NCBI GenBank assembly: GCA_004154925.1
Contig: QJNS01000067.1
Span: 124,001-188,000 of the forward strand
Source: Monosporascus cannonballus
Taxonomy: Eukaryota > Ascomycota > Sordariomycetes > Xylariales
Reading direction: 5' to 3'
Length of the DNA: 64,000 bases
A program made the position numbers and the translations under genes. Under the pieces are notes generated by a model, which did no database searches, was not told the DNA's origin, and worked only from the letters and a program-made list of their open reading frames with translations. Shown here piece by piece: positions 38,301 to 51,396 of the stretch (positions are counted from its first letter, which is position 1; the number at the start of each line of letters is the position of its first letter).

Positions 38301-40819
38301 TGTCGTATCCTTATGCGTGTATTCGTCGTTATTTTCGATCGAATATTAGGATCTTAATTCTTTTTTTATCCGCTAATAAAGTATAAGGCGAATTTTACTT
38401 AGCTAATCCCTTTATTAATTAAGATTTCGTACTGGCGTATCTATGATAATTTTAAGATTATATCGTAATTTTCAAATAAAACGATATTAAATTTAATTAT
38501 TTAGTATCGTTTTTTGAACAAAAATTTAGAAGTAATTAATTTCGCATATAATTTTCCTGTTATTATAAACAAATTTCTAACCTTTGGTATTTGTCGTTAT
38601 ATAGGGTTTTAACTTATTTTTCTATAATAATTTAAACTTCTTAATTATATTTGATATAATATAATTTCCGTTTAGAATTTCGTAATTCATTATTGCGGTA
38701 TATTAATGCGTTGTAATTCGTATATCCAAAGTAATATAGTTATTAATCGTTTTTATTATTACGTTTAAAACATTTTTTAAAAGCTCTTCCTAATTCTTTT
38801 AAATTTCGTTATCTTCTAGCTTTTTTATATATAACCTTTTTTTAATTCCTTTTCGAATTTATCGAGTTTTATGTATATTTTAATATTTAATACGTTAAGT
38901 CATTATATTTGTCGTTATTGTCCACGTATTATTCCTGTTAATTAGGTTAATTATTTTTAATTTTATTATAATATTTTTTCTTATTAGGTAAACTGTTTTC
39001 TTATAATTTCGATTATATCTTATTATATATCGTATTTATTGTCCTTTTAGAATTATTTTATAAATTAACGTAATTTTTCCCTAATAATCGTTTTTTCGTA
39101 AGGGTTTATAATAAATACTAATTAAAAATAAAGACTTATAATACTTTTTTAGCCATATTTCATTATTATATCCTAAATTAATTTATTTTCCGGTTTGTAA
39201 TTATATTATAAATAATTATATAAGGGGTTTTTTATAGGTATTTCTTTTCGGGCCAGCCTTTTATTTCGGCCAATTATTAAATATTTCTTGGGGCTATAAA
39301 TAGAAAATATCGATATTATTATTTATCGTTTTTATTATTTTCGGTTCGATTCGGAAAATTATATCCCTTATAATATATACTGGTAATTCGTCCGTAAATG
39401 TATTATTTTCATTCCTCGTAATCGGGATATTCTCGCCGTCGACAATATATAGCGTATATTTTGCCGTATTAATTAAGGGTTCCGGGACAGACTTTTTCTA
39501 TTTAATCCTAATATTCTCGTAATTATTTTTATAGTGTTTTTTGTTATATTCTCGATATTTATTGAGCCAGCTTTTTGGTTTTTCGCATTTTTCGTCGAAT
39601 TTCTTATCGTAATAGGCTTTATTGAATTTTTTATTATGGGAGGCCTGGTGCGTATTTAGGCCGAATTATGTTAATAGGTTTATTTCCGTTTTTTTGATTT
39701 TTTCTAGATTATTTTTCGAGTATAGGTTTCTAGTTATTTTGACGGGGTTTCTTAGGTGCCTTATATTATATTACCTTATACCCTATCCTAGTGTAATTAA
39801 AATATTTGATTTGGCTCCAGTTTTTTCTTTGAGTAATTCCTAGTTCTATAGGTACTAGTTCCGTGTCGTAAGAAATATTACCTCGTTAAAAAATGTTAAT
39901 ATTGGCCGTATATTAAGGTTTATTATTATTTTTTACTTTAATACCTATAATACGTTAGGCGTAATGTTGATTGTTAATCTTAATTATTACTGTAATACAA
40001 TCTGATAAATATTTAAATTTATTTAAGTTAAAAAAGATTATAATTTTTAAATTATTTAAAAACTTAATTATTAATATTTTTTATTATGAATTTAATTTAA
40101 AGGTTAATTAAGTTAATATATTACTGTAATTAAATATTAAATCTTTTTATTATAATTATTAAATTTGCATTTTAGCCTTTATTTTTTTATTATTTCGCAA
40201 GTTTTCTTTAAAATTTGCTTAAATTATTCGTAATTATTATATATTTGTATTATTTCGAGGTTTCGTTTTTTACTTAGTAAGATAACGTATTTTTTTATAA
40301 CGAGTTCGAACCAAATAATTATATTTTCGATAAATCGTTCGATTATGAGGTTTTATTATATAATAGACGTAATTAATCGAATAAGAAAATACCCAAATAT
40401 ATTTAATATTAAGTTAAAAATAATTGTAACTTAATCGAAATTTTATCAAAAAGTTCCGGTTTAAAAGGTTCAAGAACTTTTCCCGGTTCCTTGGTAAATT
40501 TAGTTAAATAATCTGGTTCGTTCAAAAGGGTTTCTCGATTTCGGCAGTTTTTCTTTTTTCTTTAAATTTCTTATAAGCGGTTTAAAAGGACGTTATAAGA
40601 TTATTATTATTTTTAAGATAAAAAATTTATTTATTTAGAGCATTTAGGCGTTAAAAAGCTTTTCCGCAAAAAGCAACAAAATTATTTTTTTGGATTTTAT
40701 TCCTGTATTCGAATTATTAAAAACTTGATAAATAAATTATTCGAATTACTTATTAATAAATATAATACCCGTAATATTGCTGAAAGTTTATTAATATTAT
40801 TTAATAAAAGTTTGTAATA
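35380..40819 (-). pseudogene. B3 gag-pol, RIP-degraded
   Basis: Same domain order as B1. The chromodomain end reads the RIP-shifted form of YPDSENTWEP at about 35400-35500. RNase H retains YTDHQNF at about 36960-37000. RT keeps FFDN in place of YLDD near 37600. Gag region 38700-40819 is matched to B1 11918-13945 and B2 33010-34072 by position and sequence. No open frame of useful length remains. Confidence 0.75.
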
Positions 40820-41215
40820 TATAATAATTAAAAAATTTAATTCGTTATTTAATCTTAATTATATAAATTAATATTAATAAAAATATTATAAAATTTTAAA
40901 TAATAAATATAACAATATATTATATTTCGTAATATTAAAAATACTTTAAATCATAAGTTATTATTATAAATTAATCTTATATAAATTATAAAAAATAATA
41001 AACTTATATATTTTTATTTTGATTTAAGATATTTAAACGGTTTAAATTCCTCGGCCTGTTAAGCCCTTTAAGCTTCTTTGCCGGCTTAAAAGGCTTAAGG
41101 TGCTTGGCACCTTGAAACTTTTGAGCTGGTTACGTAATATCTTGGCGACGGTCGGGTTTTGTCTTTTTCGTGGGCTCGACCGTTCGCAAAGAAGCCAAGA
41201 CCGTTAGGTCATAAC
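40820..41215 (-). repeat. B3 5' LTR (396 bp)
   Basis: Begins TATAATAATT (mutated TGTGACGGCT), ends GGTCATAACA followed by CGCGA. Almost all C/G lost in the inner 200 bp, outer 150 bp clean. Confidence 0.9.
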
Positions 41216-41220
41216 ACGCG

Positions 41221-41256
41221 ACCGTTTCCGAGACCGCAGTCTGTTAGGTCATAACA
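41221..41256 (-). repeat. B2 5' LTR, right piece
   Basis: Last 36 bp of the LTR cut by B3; ends GGTCATAACA. The next five bases, GCTTT, would be the TSD of B2, but the left end of B2 is gone and cannot confirm it. Confidence 0.8.
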
Positions 41257-41746
41257 GCTTTTAAAAAAGGTTTGGCGTTATTAGCTGCGCTTATGTCAAA
41301 TTTATTTCTGCTGTATTTGGCAGCGCGAACCTTAGGTTTTACATAGGTAGAGGTTTTCCGCAAAAAAAGCTAGAAATAATCTAAATTAAAAACGGTTATA
41401 GTATTAATTTGGCGGCCATAACGTAAATAATTTTTTTCCCCGTTGGTTTAAGCTTATAAGAATAATTAATTATAAAGGACTTTATTTATTATATATAATA
41501 ATTATTTTAAATGATTTTTAAAGAAAATTCAAATTTATAGTATTATTTATTTCGCTTAAAAATAATATGTATTATTTTTATAACATAATAATTATTTTAA
41601 ATTATTTTCTTATTTTTTCTTTAATCGGTCTAGAATTTACGTATTTCGCTAATAGGGAATCGTAATTACCCAATAGGTCCTTGGCATTACCTATTAGATA
41701 CCCGGGCCGTGGGTAATTTTCGGTGGGTGATTTCTCCCTCACTCGA
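41257..41746 (+). mobile_element. hAT element remnant F2 (right end)
   Basis: About 490 bp colinear with the right end of F1 (about 50240-50847), including the GTGGGTAATTTTCGGTGGGTG subterminal stretch and a terminus TCCCTCACTCGA that corresponds to TCCCTCACCCTA in F1. It is truncated on the left at the LTR of B2 and abuts LysM coding sequence at 41747. Confidence 0.7.
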
Positions 41747-41830
41747 GGTGTTACCGGCGACGGCGAGATAATACCGCTTGCAATTGGAAACGATACCGTC
41801 CTGGGTTGGGGTAGGCCCTGGGGGCGCCTT

Positions 41831-42040
41831 TAGGGTTTGCAATGGGTACCCAAATGGGTACCCATTACTACTCACGGATGATATTTTCAATCATAAATAA
41901 ATAATAAATATCTGTAAACAATACAGAATTACTTGTATAATAAGTCTTTCTCGGAAACCCAAGTATTAAGCTTTTATGACGTGTGAATTTAAGTCGTGGG
42001 TAGTGATAGGTACCCATTTGGGTACCCATTGCAAACCCTA
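41831..42040. mobile_element. hAT-type MITE (210 bp)
   Basis: Terminal inverted repeats of about 32 bp starting TAGGGTTTGCAATGGG, with tandem GGGTACCC-type motifs, and an exact 8-bp target duplication GGCGCCTT (41823-41830, 42041-42048). TAGGG-type ends plus 8-bp TSD indicate hAT. It lies within the linker between the third and fourth LysM units. The AT-rich core has no coding capacity. Confidence 0.9.
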
Positions 42041-42431
42041 GGCGCCTTCATGGTCGTGGTCGGCTTGCTTGTGGTGGTGGGCCGCGCCGTCGGCGTGCCG
42101 GGGATACCGACGCAGTATTAAGTCTTGGCCCACAGGCCGCTGCAGTCTTTGCCAACAGCAGGGTTCCATTTGAGGAACTGGTCAAACTTAAAAGTCCCGT
42201 GCGCCTTGACGATCTTGTCGCACGTATCGCCCGCTACCGCCAGATAGAACCTGATGCAGGTATCGATGAGCCCGTCCTGCGTGGGGCTGGGCTTCGGGTT
42301 GCCCGTGGGCGTCGTAGGAGGCGCCGTCGGGGTCCCCGGCACGCCCACGCAATAATACGTCTTGGCCCACAGCCCCGAGCAGTCGTCGCCTACGGCCGGG
42401 TTCCACTCGAGGATGTCGTCAAACGTGAAGG

Positions 42432-45400
42432 TAGGGTGAGGGAATGGGTACCCGTGGGTGACCCACGATGACCCATGGGTCCTGATGGGTACCTATCCAC
42501 TACCCATCTGATTTGGTAGGTACCCGCGGGTACCCATCGGATTTGCCAAGGACCTATTAAGTACCCATTAGGTTTTGCCAAGGACCTACGAATACCTAGT
42601 GAGTAAAAAATTTACACATAAAACAAATTGCTTTAATAATTTGAAATAATTTGAAATAATTTGAAATAATCTGGTAAAAATGGTATTATTAAAAAATTTG
42701 CAATTAAATTATATAACACCTTTTAAGTATTATAAAACCAAATAACGTCGATTTTTTTTTAAACCGAAGTTAAATTTTCTTTAAAATTTTATTATTATTA
42801 TTATCTTATATATTGTCCAAATCCTTATTATTTTATACGTTATTATTTTGCGCGTTATAATTTTGCGCATTATTATTTGATATATTATTATTTTACGTAT
42901 TTTTTTAATACGTTTAAAATTTTGCTTATAAGTTTTACGTAACAAAATGCTAGATTTTTTACCGGAAATCATATTTTTTATTTAAAGTTTTATTAAGCTT
43001 CAATAATAATTTAAAATATTTTCAACGAATTATATTTTTTTATTAAATAATAATTTATTTAATATAAATAACGTATTAATTTATTTCAAAATTATTTTAT
43101 ATATTATTTACCTTCAAATAATTTAATTAATATAATTTTTGTTATTTCCTATATAACGTTTATAATAAAAATTTAAAATCGTTATTAATTTTTAAATTAT
43201 TACGAAACTTTTTTTAGTAAAGTTTAAAAAAGCGTTTTTTAAATAATAATTCAATATTTGTTTAATAACGTCGGATTTTACACAAAATGGCAATTATATA
43301 TACTAATATTATTTCAAAATTATTTTATTCTTTTAAAAAAAACTTATTATTAAGTAAAACGCGTTATTTCTACCTTTTAAGAAAAACTGGGCCTTTTGGT
43401 ATTATTTTCGTAGCCGAGCGTTTAGGCATTATTTTTTTAGCCGAAAATTATTTTATAACGTAAGGAATTCTTTTTTTAATATTAAATATTTTTTTAATTC
43501 TAAAATTAATTAATAAATTATTTGCCTAATACGCGCTATTTTGGCCATTATTATAACTAATAAATTATTAACAAATAATTATTTTATAATTATTTTAATA
43601 AAATTTTAGCATTATAATTAAATTTATTAATATAATAACGGAAAAGTATTAATTATAACAATAATATATTAATTAATCAATATTCCGTAAAGTTTTAATT
43701 AAATATAAATATAAGCGATGTTTGGGAAATAAGATATATAAAATAATATAAAATAATTAAAACACTTTTCTATAATTTATTTAAATATCTCATTTTAAGA
43801 GGTTTTATCTTTTAATTATAATAAAAATAATATATAAAATTTTATTATTTTACGATCACTTTTTTAATTTTAATTTATATGAATAAATATTTTTTATATT
43901 AAAAGTTTATGTATTATATAAACAAAATAAATAATGAATAAAAAAGAAAAAAGAATAACATTATATTAAATTTAATCCGCGTTTACAAATTGCAAATATA
44001 TTAATTATATTATTTATCGCCTTAATTTCGTAATCAAGGGCCTTATTTATTAAAATTATAACGATAAATTTAAATTATTTTGAAAAAATGGCCGGTTTTA
44101 AATAAACGTTAAAATTTGACTTTTCACAATCTTATTCGCTTATTTCTTTTAATAACGCCCTTATTTTTGGTATTAATGAGCTTTTTTTATTGTTTGCGAA
44201 ATCATTTTTAAATACAGTTTTTTTATGTTAAAATCCGTTTACTTTAATAATTTAATTAGTATATAGAAATTCCCGGAATACCTAATTTTTATTTTCGTTA
44301 TTTGCGGTTTTATCCGGATTTTTTAAAACGTTATTTAATATTCCGTAAAGTTTATTTAGTAATAGGTTATATTAATTCAACAACTTTTTTAAGTTTTCGA
44401 TAAACGAAATTTAAAATATTTTCCCTAATTTTTTCTTATGTTTTTCGAATCGTTTTCCGGTATAAACAAGGTCGTTATTATTATATTTAATATCGTTATT
44501 AAAGTTAAATACTTTACTTTGGATATAAAATAATATAATTAAAATTAATTTAAATTATTACGGTAATATTAATCAACGGTTAAAATGATATGTTAATTAA
44601 ATAAAAATTTAAATGCGTTTTATTAAAACGAAAAAATATTAAATACATAATAAATTACGTATAAAATAAGGAAAACTGGGAAATATATTATTAATCCGTT
44701 ATTATAATATTAAAAAGATTTCATTAGAACGAATACTTAAATATATAATTAAAAAATAATTTTTAAAATATTAATTAAATTACTTACGTTCACATTAAAA
44801 ATAATCGTTAATACGGTATATAGAACCCCTTTTTTTAAAATATAAATTTAATAAAAAGATTTCTGCAAGGTTTTTGAATTCGAAATAAAAATACGTAAAA
44901 TAAATTATATATTCTGTTTATAATATTCTTTCTAATAATTTTATACGTTTATTTAAAGCATTTAATTGTTTCCTCGTAAAATGTATTATTAAATAATTTT
45001 AATTAAAAACGTTTTTGTTAATCGCTAAAATAATTACGGAATTTAATGGCCGTATTGCTTAATAATAAGTAAATCAGAATGGAAAAATAAATGAATAAGT
45101 ACTTATTCATAAATAATTTATTAATATATTTAAAAGTTTTCGAAATTATTAACTTGGTACTTTTTCGTAATAATCGTAACTATATTAATAATCGGTTAGT
45201 AAATTTAAAAAATATTAATTGTTTTCTATTTTTTATTTTTTTTATTTTTTTAATTTTTTGTCCGAATAATAATTTTAATAAACCTTAACGATATGCTTTT
45301 CGTATTTACGTAAATACATAACCATAATTTTATACCCATTTACCGTATAGAAAATACGGTTTTCTCGGTGAAAAAGGAAAATATTCGTTATTTAAATAAA

Positions 45401-48400
45401 ATATTTGCAAATATTAACCAAATAACGAATAAATTTAATACAGTTAAGGGGTAATATATAATCTATTTTTTAATAGTAAAAATTTACATACAAAATTTTA
45501 AATTACGGAATATATTTTTATAATACGTAACAAAAAGAAAATTACAGAATTTTAACGGCTATAAACGTTACGGATTATCTGAAATACATTTTTATGATCC
45601 AAAGTTTTATTTATAATTATATCTTATTAAATTTGTAAAAAGGTTTTTTTATTAAAGCCGAAATAAATACAAATAATAAATACGTGTAATTATAAAAATT
45701 AAATAATTATTTAATAATTATTTCAAAAAATACGTAGTAATATAATTATATATTCTTTCTGGTTAACAAAATCTTTACCCCATTTCGGCAAACTTTTGAA
45801 TTTTTTATTTTATTCGCTTAAAATATTTTTAGATTTATTTGATAACCTTATATTACAAATTTTAAAAAGTTATTAAATACTTTTTTAAAGCATACCACGT
45901 ATATATATAATGCCGAATTTCGTTTATCTATTAAAACTTATCGCCTAATATTTGATAAAACCATTTTTACATAATTATTTATTTAATATTAGGGTTATTA
46001 TCCGTAATAAGAACGCAAAACTAATCGGTTATTTTTAATTTTTTTAACCGACGTAATAACTTATTACTATTAAACTTATTCCATTTAATATTACAAAATT
46101 AAATATTAATTAAGAAATAACGTTTTTTCCATTTCCGGTTAATTTAATAAATAATAACTTTTTCAAACCAAAATATTAAATAAGTCGTAATCTAAATGTT
46201 ATAATTAATTAATATATAAAGTTTTAAAACATTATCCTTAAATCCATTTTCAATAGCTGTATTAATATATATACGTATATATTTTATATGTATTTTTATT
46301 ACTGATAATTTCAAATTATTATTATAACATAATATTATAATTCGGAAATATTTATTTAAAAAACCTTTATTAAATAAATATTAAAATACGAAATAATTAA
46401 TTAAAAACTTGAATTAACATGTAGCATTTTAAATAATATTAGATTTTATTTATAATAAGTAAACATTAATTTAAAATTATTAACCCCTTTTTTAAAAAAA
46501 CAAATAAAAAATAAAAAAAGTTAATAAAAACGTATTAATAAAAAGTTATATAATAATTATTGCAGGATTATTTTAAACCATATATATATTATAATTATAT
46601 TAAGGACTTTATTATTACCAATTAAGTCCGTTTAATATATTTTTGTAGCATATATTATTCCGTAAATATTTCTTTATAAAACTTATTCCGTTTTTTTTTT
46701 GAAAATGGTAAAATATATAAAATAATATCTATATCGTCGACACTTAATCTTAGGCTACCTAGTTATCCGTTAATAAATTTATATAAAGTCCTTTTAGTAT
46801 TCAGAATTACGGTTTATTTTATTAAATATGTTAATAATTTCGTTTATTAAGTTTTCGTTATTTTTGCTATGAACGTTCTTTTGAAATTATAACTGCCGCT
46901 AAAATTAAACCATTTAATTTTCGTATTAACGCTTTCGATATTCGTAATGTTCCCGGTTAATAATAAAAAATCGACTTTTTATTATATCTGAGATTAAAAT
47001 CGGTTCGAATAGTCTGGTGTAATAAAACGGTTTTTTTAACTGGATAAACTCGGGAAATTAAGTTAATTTTCGCTTAGTAATTATTAATTAAATTATAAAT
47101 AATTAAATTTCGAACTTAATTTTTAAATATTTTATTTTTAATTCGAATTTATTTTAATAGGTTTTTAGTTTTAGTAATTTTTACCGTCGCTTTTTAACAA
47201 ATAATTTTCGCTAAATATTTCGTTATTATTTTAATTATCGATAACAAAAACTTTAAAATTATTATCCTAATTAAAGTTATTATTTTGTAAAAAAAATATT
47301 TTATAACGATTTATTATTATCGAAATTATTATCGCCAAAATCAAAATTTTCAAAAATTTGCAACATTATTTCGGTATTATAATAAATTCGATTAATGCTA
47401 TAATAAAAATTCTTTATATAATAAACGGATAATTAGAGAAAATAAAAAAATATAATCGAAATTACGTAAATAACTGGCGATATAAAGTCTTAAAATTACG
47501 TATTAACTTTTTCGAACATTATTTATTTTTTATCTTTTTATTAAAAATTTATAATAAATATATTTATTCTATTTATTATATTTTGAACTTAATATTACCG
47601 AAATAATATAATTAAAGAATTACCCGTTTTAAGTAATACTTTAAATCTTTTACGAATTAACAATACCCAAAACGAATTTAACCAAAATTCCAATAACTTT
47701 ATTTTTAATTTTCCCCTATTGCATAGATTTATTAAATATATACCTATTCAACGTATAATACAAAGTAAACTAGTATTATTAATTAGTTTTATTTCTAAAT
47801 CCGCCAAAAAAACGTTGAATAAGCTGATAAAACTTTAATTAAAAATATTTACGCGTAAGGTTCAGTATTATCAGTAGAAGCTTAATAATAAATATATAGC
47901 CCGGATTATTTCAAAATTATTTTATTATTCATACTTTTTAATAAATATATTTCGCAAAATTAAGAAATATCAAAAAATACCCGCTTAATTTTCGAAAAAA
48001 ATATTATTTTAACGTATTATCCGCAAAGTATTTATAAATATATTATTTTAATTTATGCGGATAAAAACGTTTACTTTAAAAGTATTTTAAAAAAAAGTAT
48101 AAAATATTTTCTGGTTTTTTTATTTTAAAGTAATACTATTTACGTTATTTATAATATACGAATAACGTTTTAAGTAAAAGAATTTATATTATTTGAAAAA
48201 TCTATTTTTATTGAAATATAATTATTTTAAGGCCGGTTATTAAAGCTTTAAAAAAATTAAAAATATGATATATATTTTATAAATTATTTTAATTAATTGT
48301 TTCTTATTTATGTTTAATATTTATTTAAAAAGGGGTTAAGAAAGTCATTAATGTTATTAAATTAAATGAATCTTATTTTAAAGTTTATAAATATAAAATT

Positions 48401-50847
48401 CCTTACTAATAAATTTTTAAATTCCGTATATTTTATATAAATTCTTATTTAATTAAATCTTTATACTTATTAAAAAACAGTTATATTATTTCTTTAATTT
48501 AATTACTTAATTCTTTTTATTTCCAGTTTAATTAAATCCTATAATCTTGCTTTATTATAATATATTATTTTTAATTATGATTACTTAATTTCTAAAATAA
48601 TTTTTAAATAATTGCATTTGGGATGTTTAATTTTTAATTTCGTAATCCCTTCTTTATTTAAATATCGGAAATCCGACAAATTATTATTTCAAAATCCGTA
48701 TACCAAAAAGGTTCGGACGCGAAAAGTTAATATTTCGACAAAGTAAAATAATATCGAACAAATTCGTTATAATTTAAGGCAATAAATTAAATACAAATTG
48801 AATAATTAAAAATATTTAAATTTATATATATTTTTCGAAAAATAAATAACGTAAAATATAATTATTAAATAACAAATTAATACTTAAGAATAAATATTAT
48901 TTTATAATTATTTTAATATTTTATTAATTATTAATAATCGGATAATATGATAATATTTTAATTAAGTTATAACAATATAAACCAAAATTAAAAATATATT
49001 TATAATATTAAATAATAGTAATAAGATATATATTAATATTAATAATAAAATAACGGAATTATTTTATTATAGCAAGAATATTGTTAACCATATTTATTAT
49101 AAATTTACCGTTAATTATTTAAACGATTTAATATTTTAATTACCGAAAAAACCTATTATATTTTAAGTTTAAAAGGTTTATATAACAATTCGTTAAGTAA
49201 GTTTTTATCTTAATTATTTTTTAATTATTTTATTAATATTTTTAACATTTATTACCGGCATAAGACGGCAATATTTTATTAAATATTCGTATAAAAATAA
49301 TAACGAACTTCTATATACGCGTTATATTAAAATTGCCGAATTTATTATTAATAAAATTACGAACCTTTTTATATAATTTCGGTATATATTTTAATTATTT
49401 TCGGCAAATAACGCCTTTATAAATTGAAGCGATTTTAACGTTAATATTACGATTAAAAATATTAAAGAAATTATTTTTATATTTTGTTCCGTAAATCCCG
49501 ATTCTTTTTTAATTATTTTATTTTTTAATTTTCTTTGCATAATTTTAAGTTATATTAATATAAAAATAACTTTTAAACATTTTGGGAAATTATAAATTTT
49601 TATTTACAAAAATATTTCGGCATTGGGTATAGTTTTTGATAATTACTTAAAATATCTTTTATTTATAAAAAAGTTTTTTTACTATATTACTTGGCCCGTT
49701 TTAAATTTTACGATATTTTCACCTAAAAAACATATTTTCGTTTAATATTACAAAAAAAGGAAATAAATCTCATAAAAAGTTATCGCGGTTTTCGACTTAG
49801 GTAAATTCGAAACTGGAAAAAAAGGTTTACATATTTGGCTATATTAAAACTTAACCTTATAATTAAATATATTAAATAATTATTTTAAAATAATTTTGAA
49901 ATAATGTAATTAAATTTTAAAATATATATAAGTAAATATCTAATTTATTTAGGATTATACGGTATTTTATTACTAAAGATTACCGGCTTTATAACCTGGC
50001 ATAATAAGGCTAAAGGAAACTATTTTATACGTTATTTCGATACGAAATTCCGCGGCCTTATTTCTAAGGTTCGCCTCTAGCGTTCGAACCTTTTTTTATT
50101 ATAGGTATATTACAAGAAATTATGTGATAAAGTTTTAATTATATTAAAGGATTTAAGAAAAGATAATTTGAAATATATAAAAATATTAAGAATTAATTAA
50201 ATCTTAACATTAACGTATTAGTTAAAGACATAAAAAAGGTTTTGAAAAACTTATTAAATAAAGTTTTTAAAAAAAGTTTAACATTATTAATTGCATTTAT
50301 ATTAAAATTATTTTTGCCGTATTCGATAACGTAAACCTTAGGTTTGGCATAAGTGGAAATTTTTCTTAAAAAAACCAAAAATAATTTAAGTTAAAAACGG
50401 TTATAATATTAACTTATTAACCGTAACGTAAATTATTTTTCTTTTTTTATTAAGTTAAATTTATAAAAATAATTAATTATAATACATCCAATTTATTATA
50501 TATAATAATTATTTTAAATTATTTTAAATTATTATTAGAAAAACTTAAATGTAAGGTATTATTTATTTCGCTTAAAAATAATATAATAATTATTTCAAAT
50601 TATTTTTTTTTCTTTTTTTAATACGTTTAAAATTTATGTATTTTGTTAATAAGTAATTATAAGTACCTAATAGGTTTTATTAAGAACTTATTAGGTACCC
50701 GCAAATAATGCTAAGAACCCATTAAGTACCCGCGGGTAATTTTGACTTACGCCAAGGACCCATGGGTCATTTATGGGTCCTTGGCATTACCCGCGGGTAC
50801 TCGTGGGCCGTGGGTAATTTTCGGTGGGTGGTTCCTCCCTCACCCTA
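42432..50847. mobile_element. Large hAT-type element F1 (8416 bp)
   Basis: Ends are inverted TAGGGTGAGGGA / TCCCTCACCCTA with an exact 8-bp target duplication CGTGAAGG (42424-42431, 50848-50855), interrupting one LysM domain. Subterminal regions (42432-42595, 50660-50847) are rich in GGGTACCC and CCAAGGACC motifs in both orientations, like the MITE. The interior (42600-50640) is extremely AT-rich; I could not read a transposase or hATC dimerisation motif. The size is large for hAT, so nested DNA or cargo is possible. RIP-type composition stops at the element ends. Confidence 0.85.
42634..42672. repeat. 11-bp tandem repeat inside F1
   Basis: Three to four copies of TTTGAAATAAT next to the left subterminal region. 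Confidence 0.7.
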
Positions 50848-51090
50848 CGTGAAGGTGCCGTACTTCTTGACGATCTTGTCACACGTGTCGCCCGCTACCG
50901 CCAGATAGAACCTGGAACAGGTACCGATCAGCCCGTCCTGGGTAGGGCTGGGCTTCGGATCGCCGGTCGGAGTGGGCTGGACCGTGCTGCTGCTGGACAC
51001 GGTCGTCGGACGCGGGAATCCGTAGTTGACCTCCACGCAGTACGAGTTCCCGACTTTGATGCCGCTGCAGTCATCCTTTACGCTTGGGTT

Positions 51091-51154
51091 CTAGGCAGAG
51101 AATGGGTGAGTAAGGGTGTTAGGCAAGTTTAGTGTATGGAAATAGGCGGCTCAC
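51091..51154 (-). other. Intron in LysM pseudogene (64 bp)
   Basis: Donor GTGAGC at 51154-51149, acceptor TAG at 51093-51091. Splicing joins a HADFVNY segment to NPSVKDDCSG, the usual second half of a fungal LysM, which supports both the intron and the frame. Confidence 0.75.
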
Positions 51155-51396
51155 ATAATTGACAAAGTCGGCATGAGATAGACTCCAGCTATCTTCAAAG
51201 TACTGGCAGTCCATGGACTCGTCATAGGCAGTATCGTAGTAGGTGCAGTCTGGTGCAGTGCCGGGATCGATGGGGCCATCCTAGCGGCGGACGGCATGTT
51301 TCTCTTGGATATTCAAGACCGCCCCGGCCCCTAAGAGCCCTTGGAAAAGGAGTAACCCACGCAGCCGACGTGTGCTAGGGTAGCTATGGTGAACAT

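Larger units (their letters stand above)
34415..41215 (-). mobile_element. Chromovirus B3, nested in the B2 LTR
   Basis: Complete 6801-bp element: LTRs at 34415-34812 (398 bp) and 40820-41215 (396 bp), TSD CGCGA (34410-34414, 41216-41220). Minus-strand gag-pol, heavily RIP-mutated. Sense order: gag about 40800-38700, RT about 37950-37450 (active site FFDN), RNase H about 37200-36840, integrase about 36500-35700, chromodomain about 35520-35390. It gives the uninterrupted sequence matching the site where A entered B1. Confidence 0.92.
41747..51396 (-). pseudogene. Multi-LysM secreted protein gene, split by hAT insertions
   Basis: Minus-strand gene whose exon pieces lie at 51396-50848, 42431-42041 and 41830-41747. 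ATG at 51396 opens a hydrophobic leader (MFTIATLAHVGCVG); one frameshift near 51350 and a TAG after a dibasic RR at about 51275 break the N-terminal part. A 64-bp GT-AG intron (51154-51091) lies in the first LysM. Four LysM units are visible: one around the intron, a second split by F1 (YLAVAGDTCDKIV on one side, ILEWNPAVGDDCSG on the other), a third at 42290-42100 ending in a TAA where Tyr is expected before YCVG, and a fourth cut off at 41747. Pro/Thr linkers (PTGNPKPSPTQDG) separate them. LysM proteins of this type bind chitin and are secreted. The coding pieces are not AT-shifted. Broken, not functional. Confidence 0.85.

Noticed and set aside
42199..42471. 90-codon plus-strand ORF over the LysM fragment
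   Set aside because: Shadow of the LysM coding strand and it crosses the end of F1.
42432..50847. F1 as a Mutator-like element with 10-bp TSD
   Set aside because: The 10-bp flank match includes bases that pair as part of TAGGG/CCCTA ends; with those ends the TSD is exactly 8 bp, and the related MITE also has an 8-bp TSD, which fits hAT.
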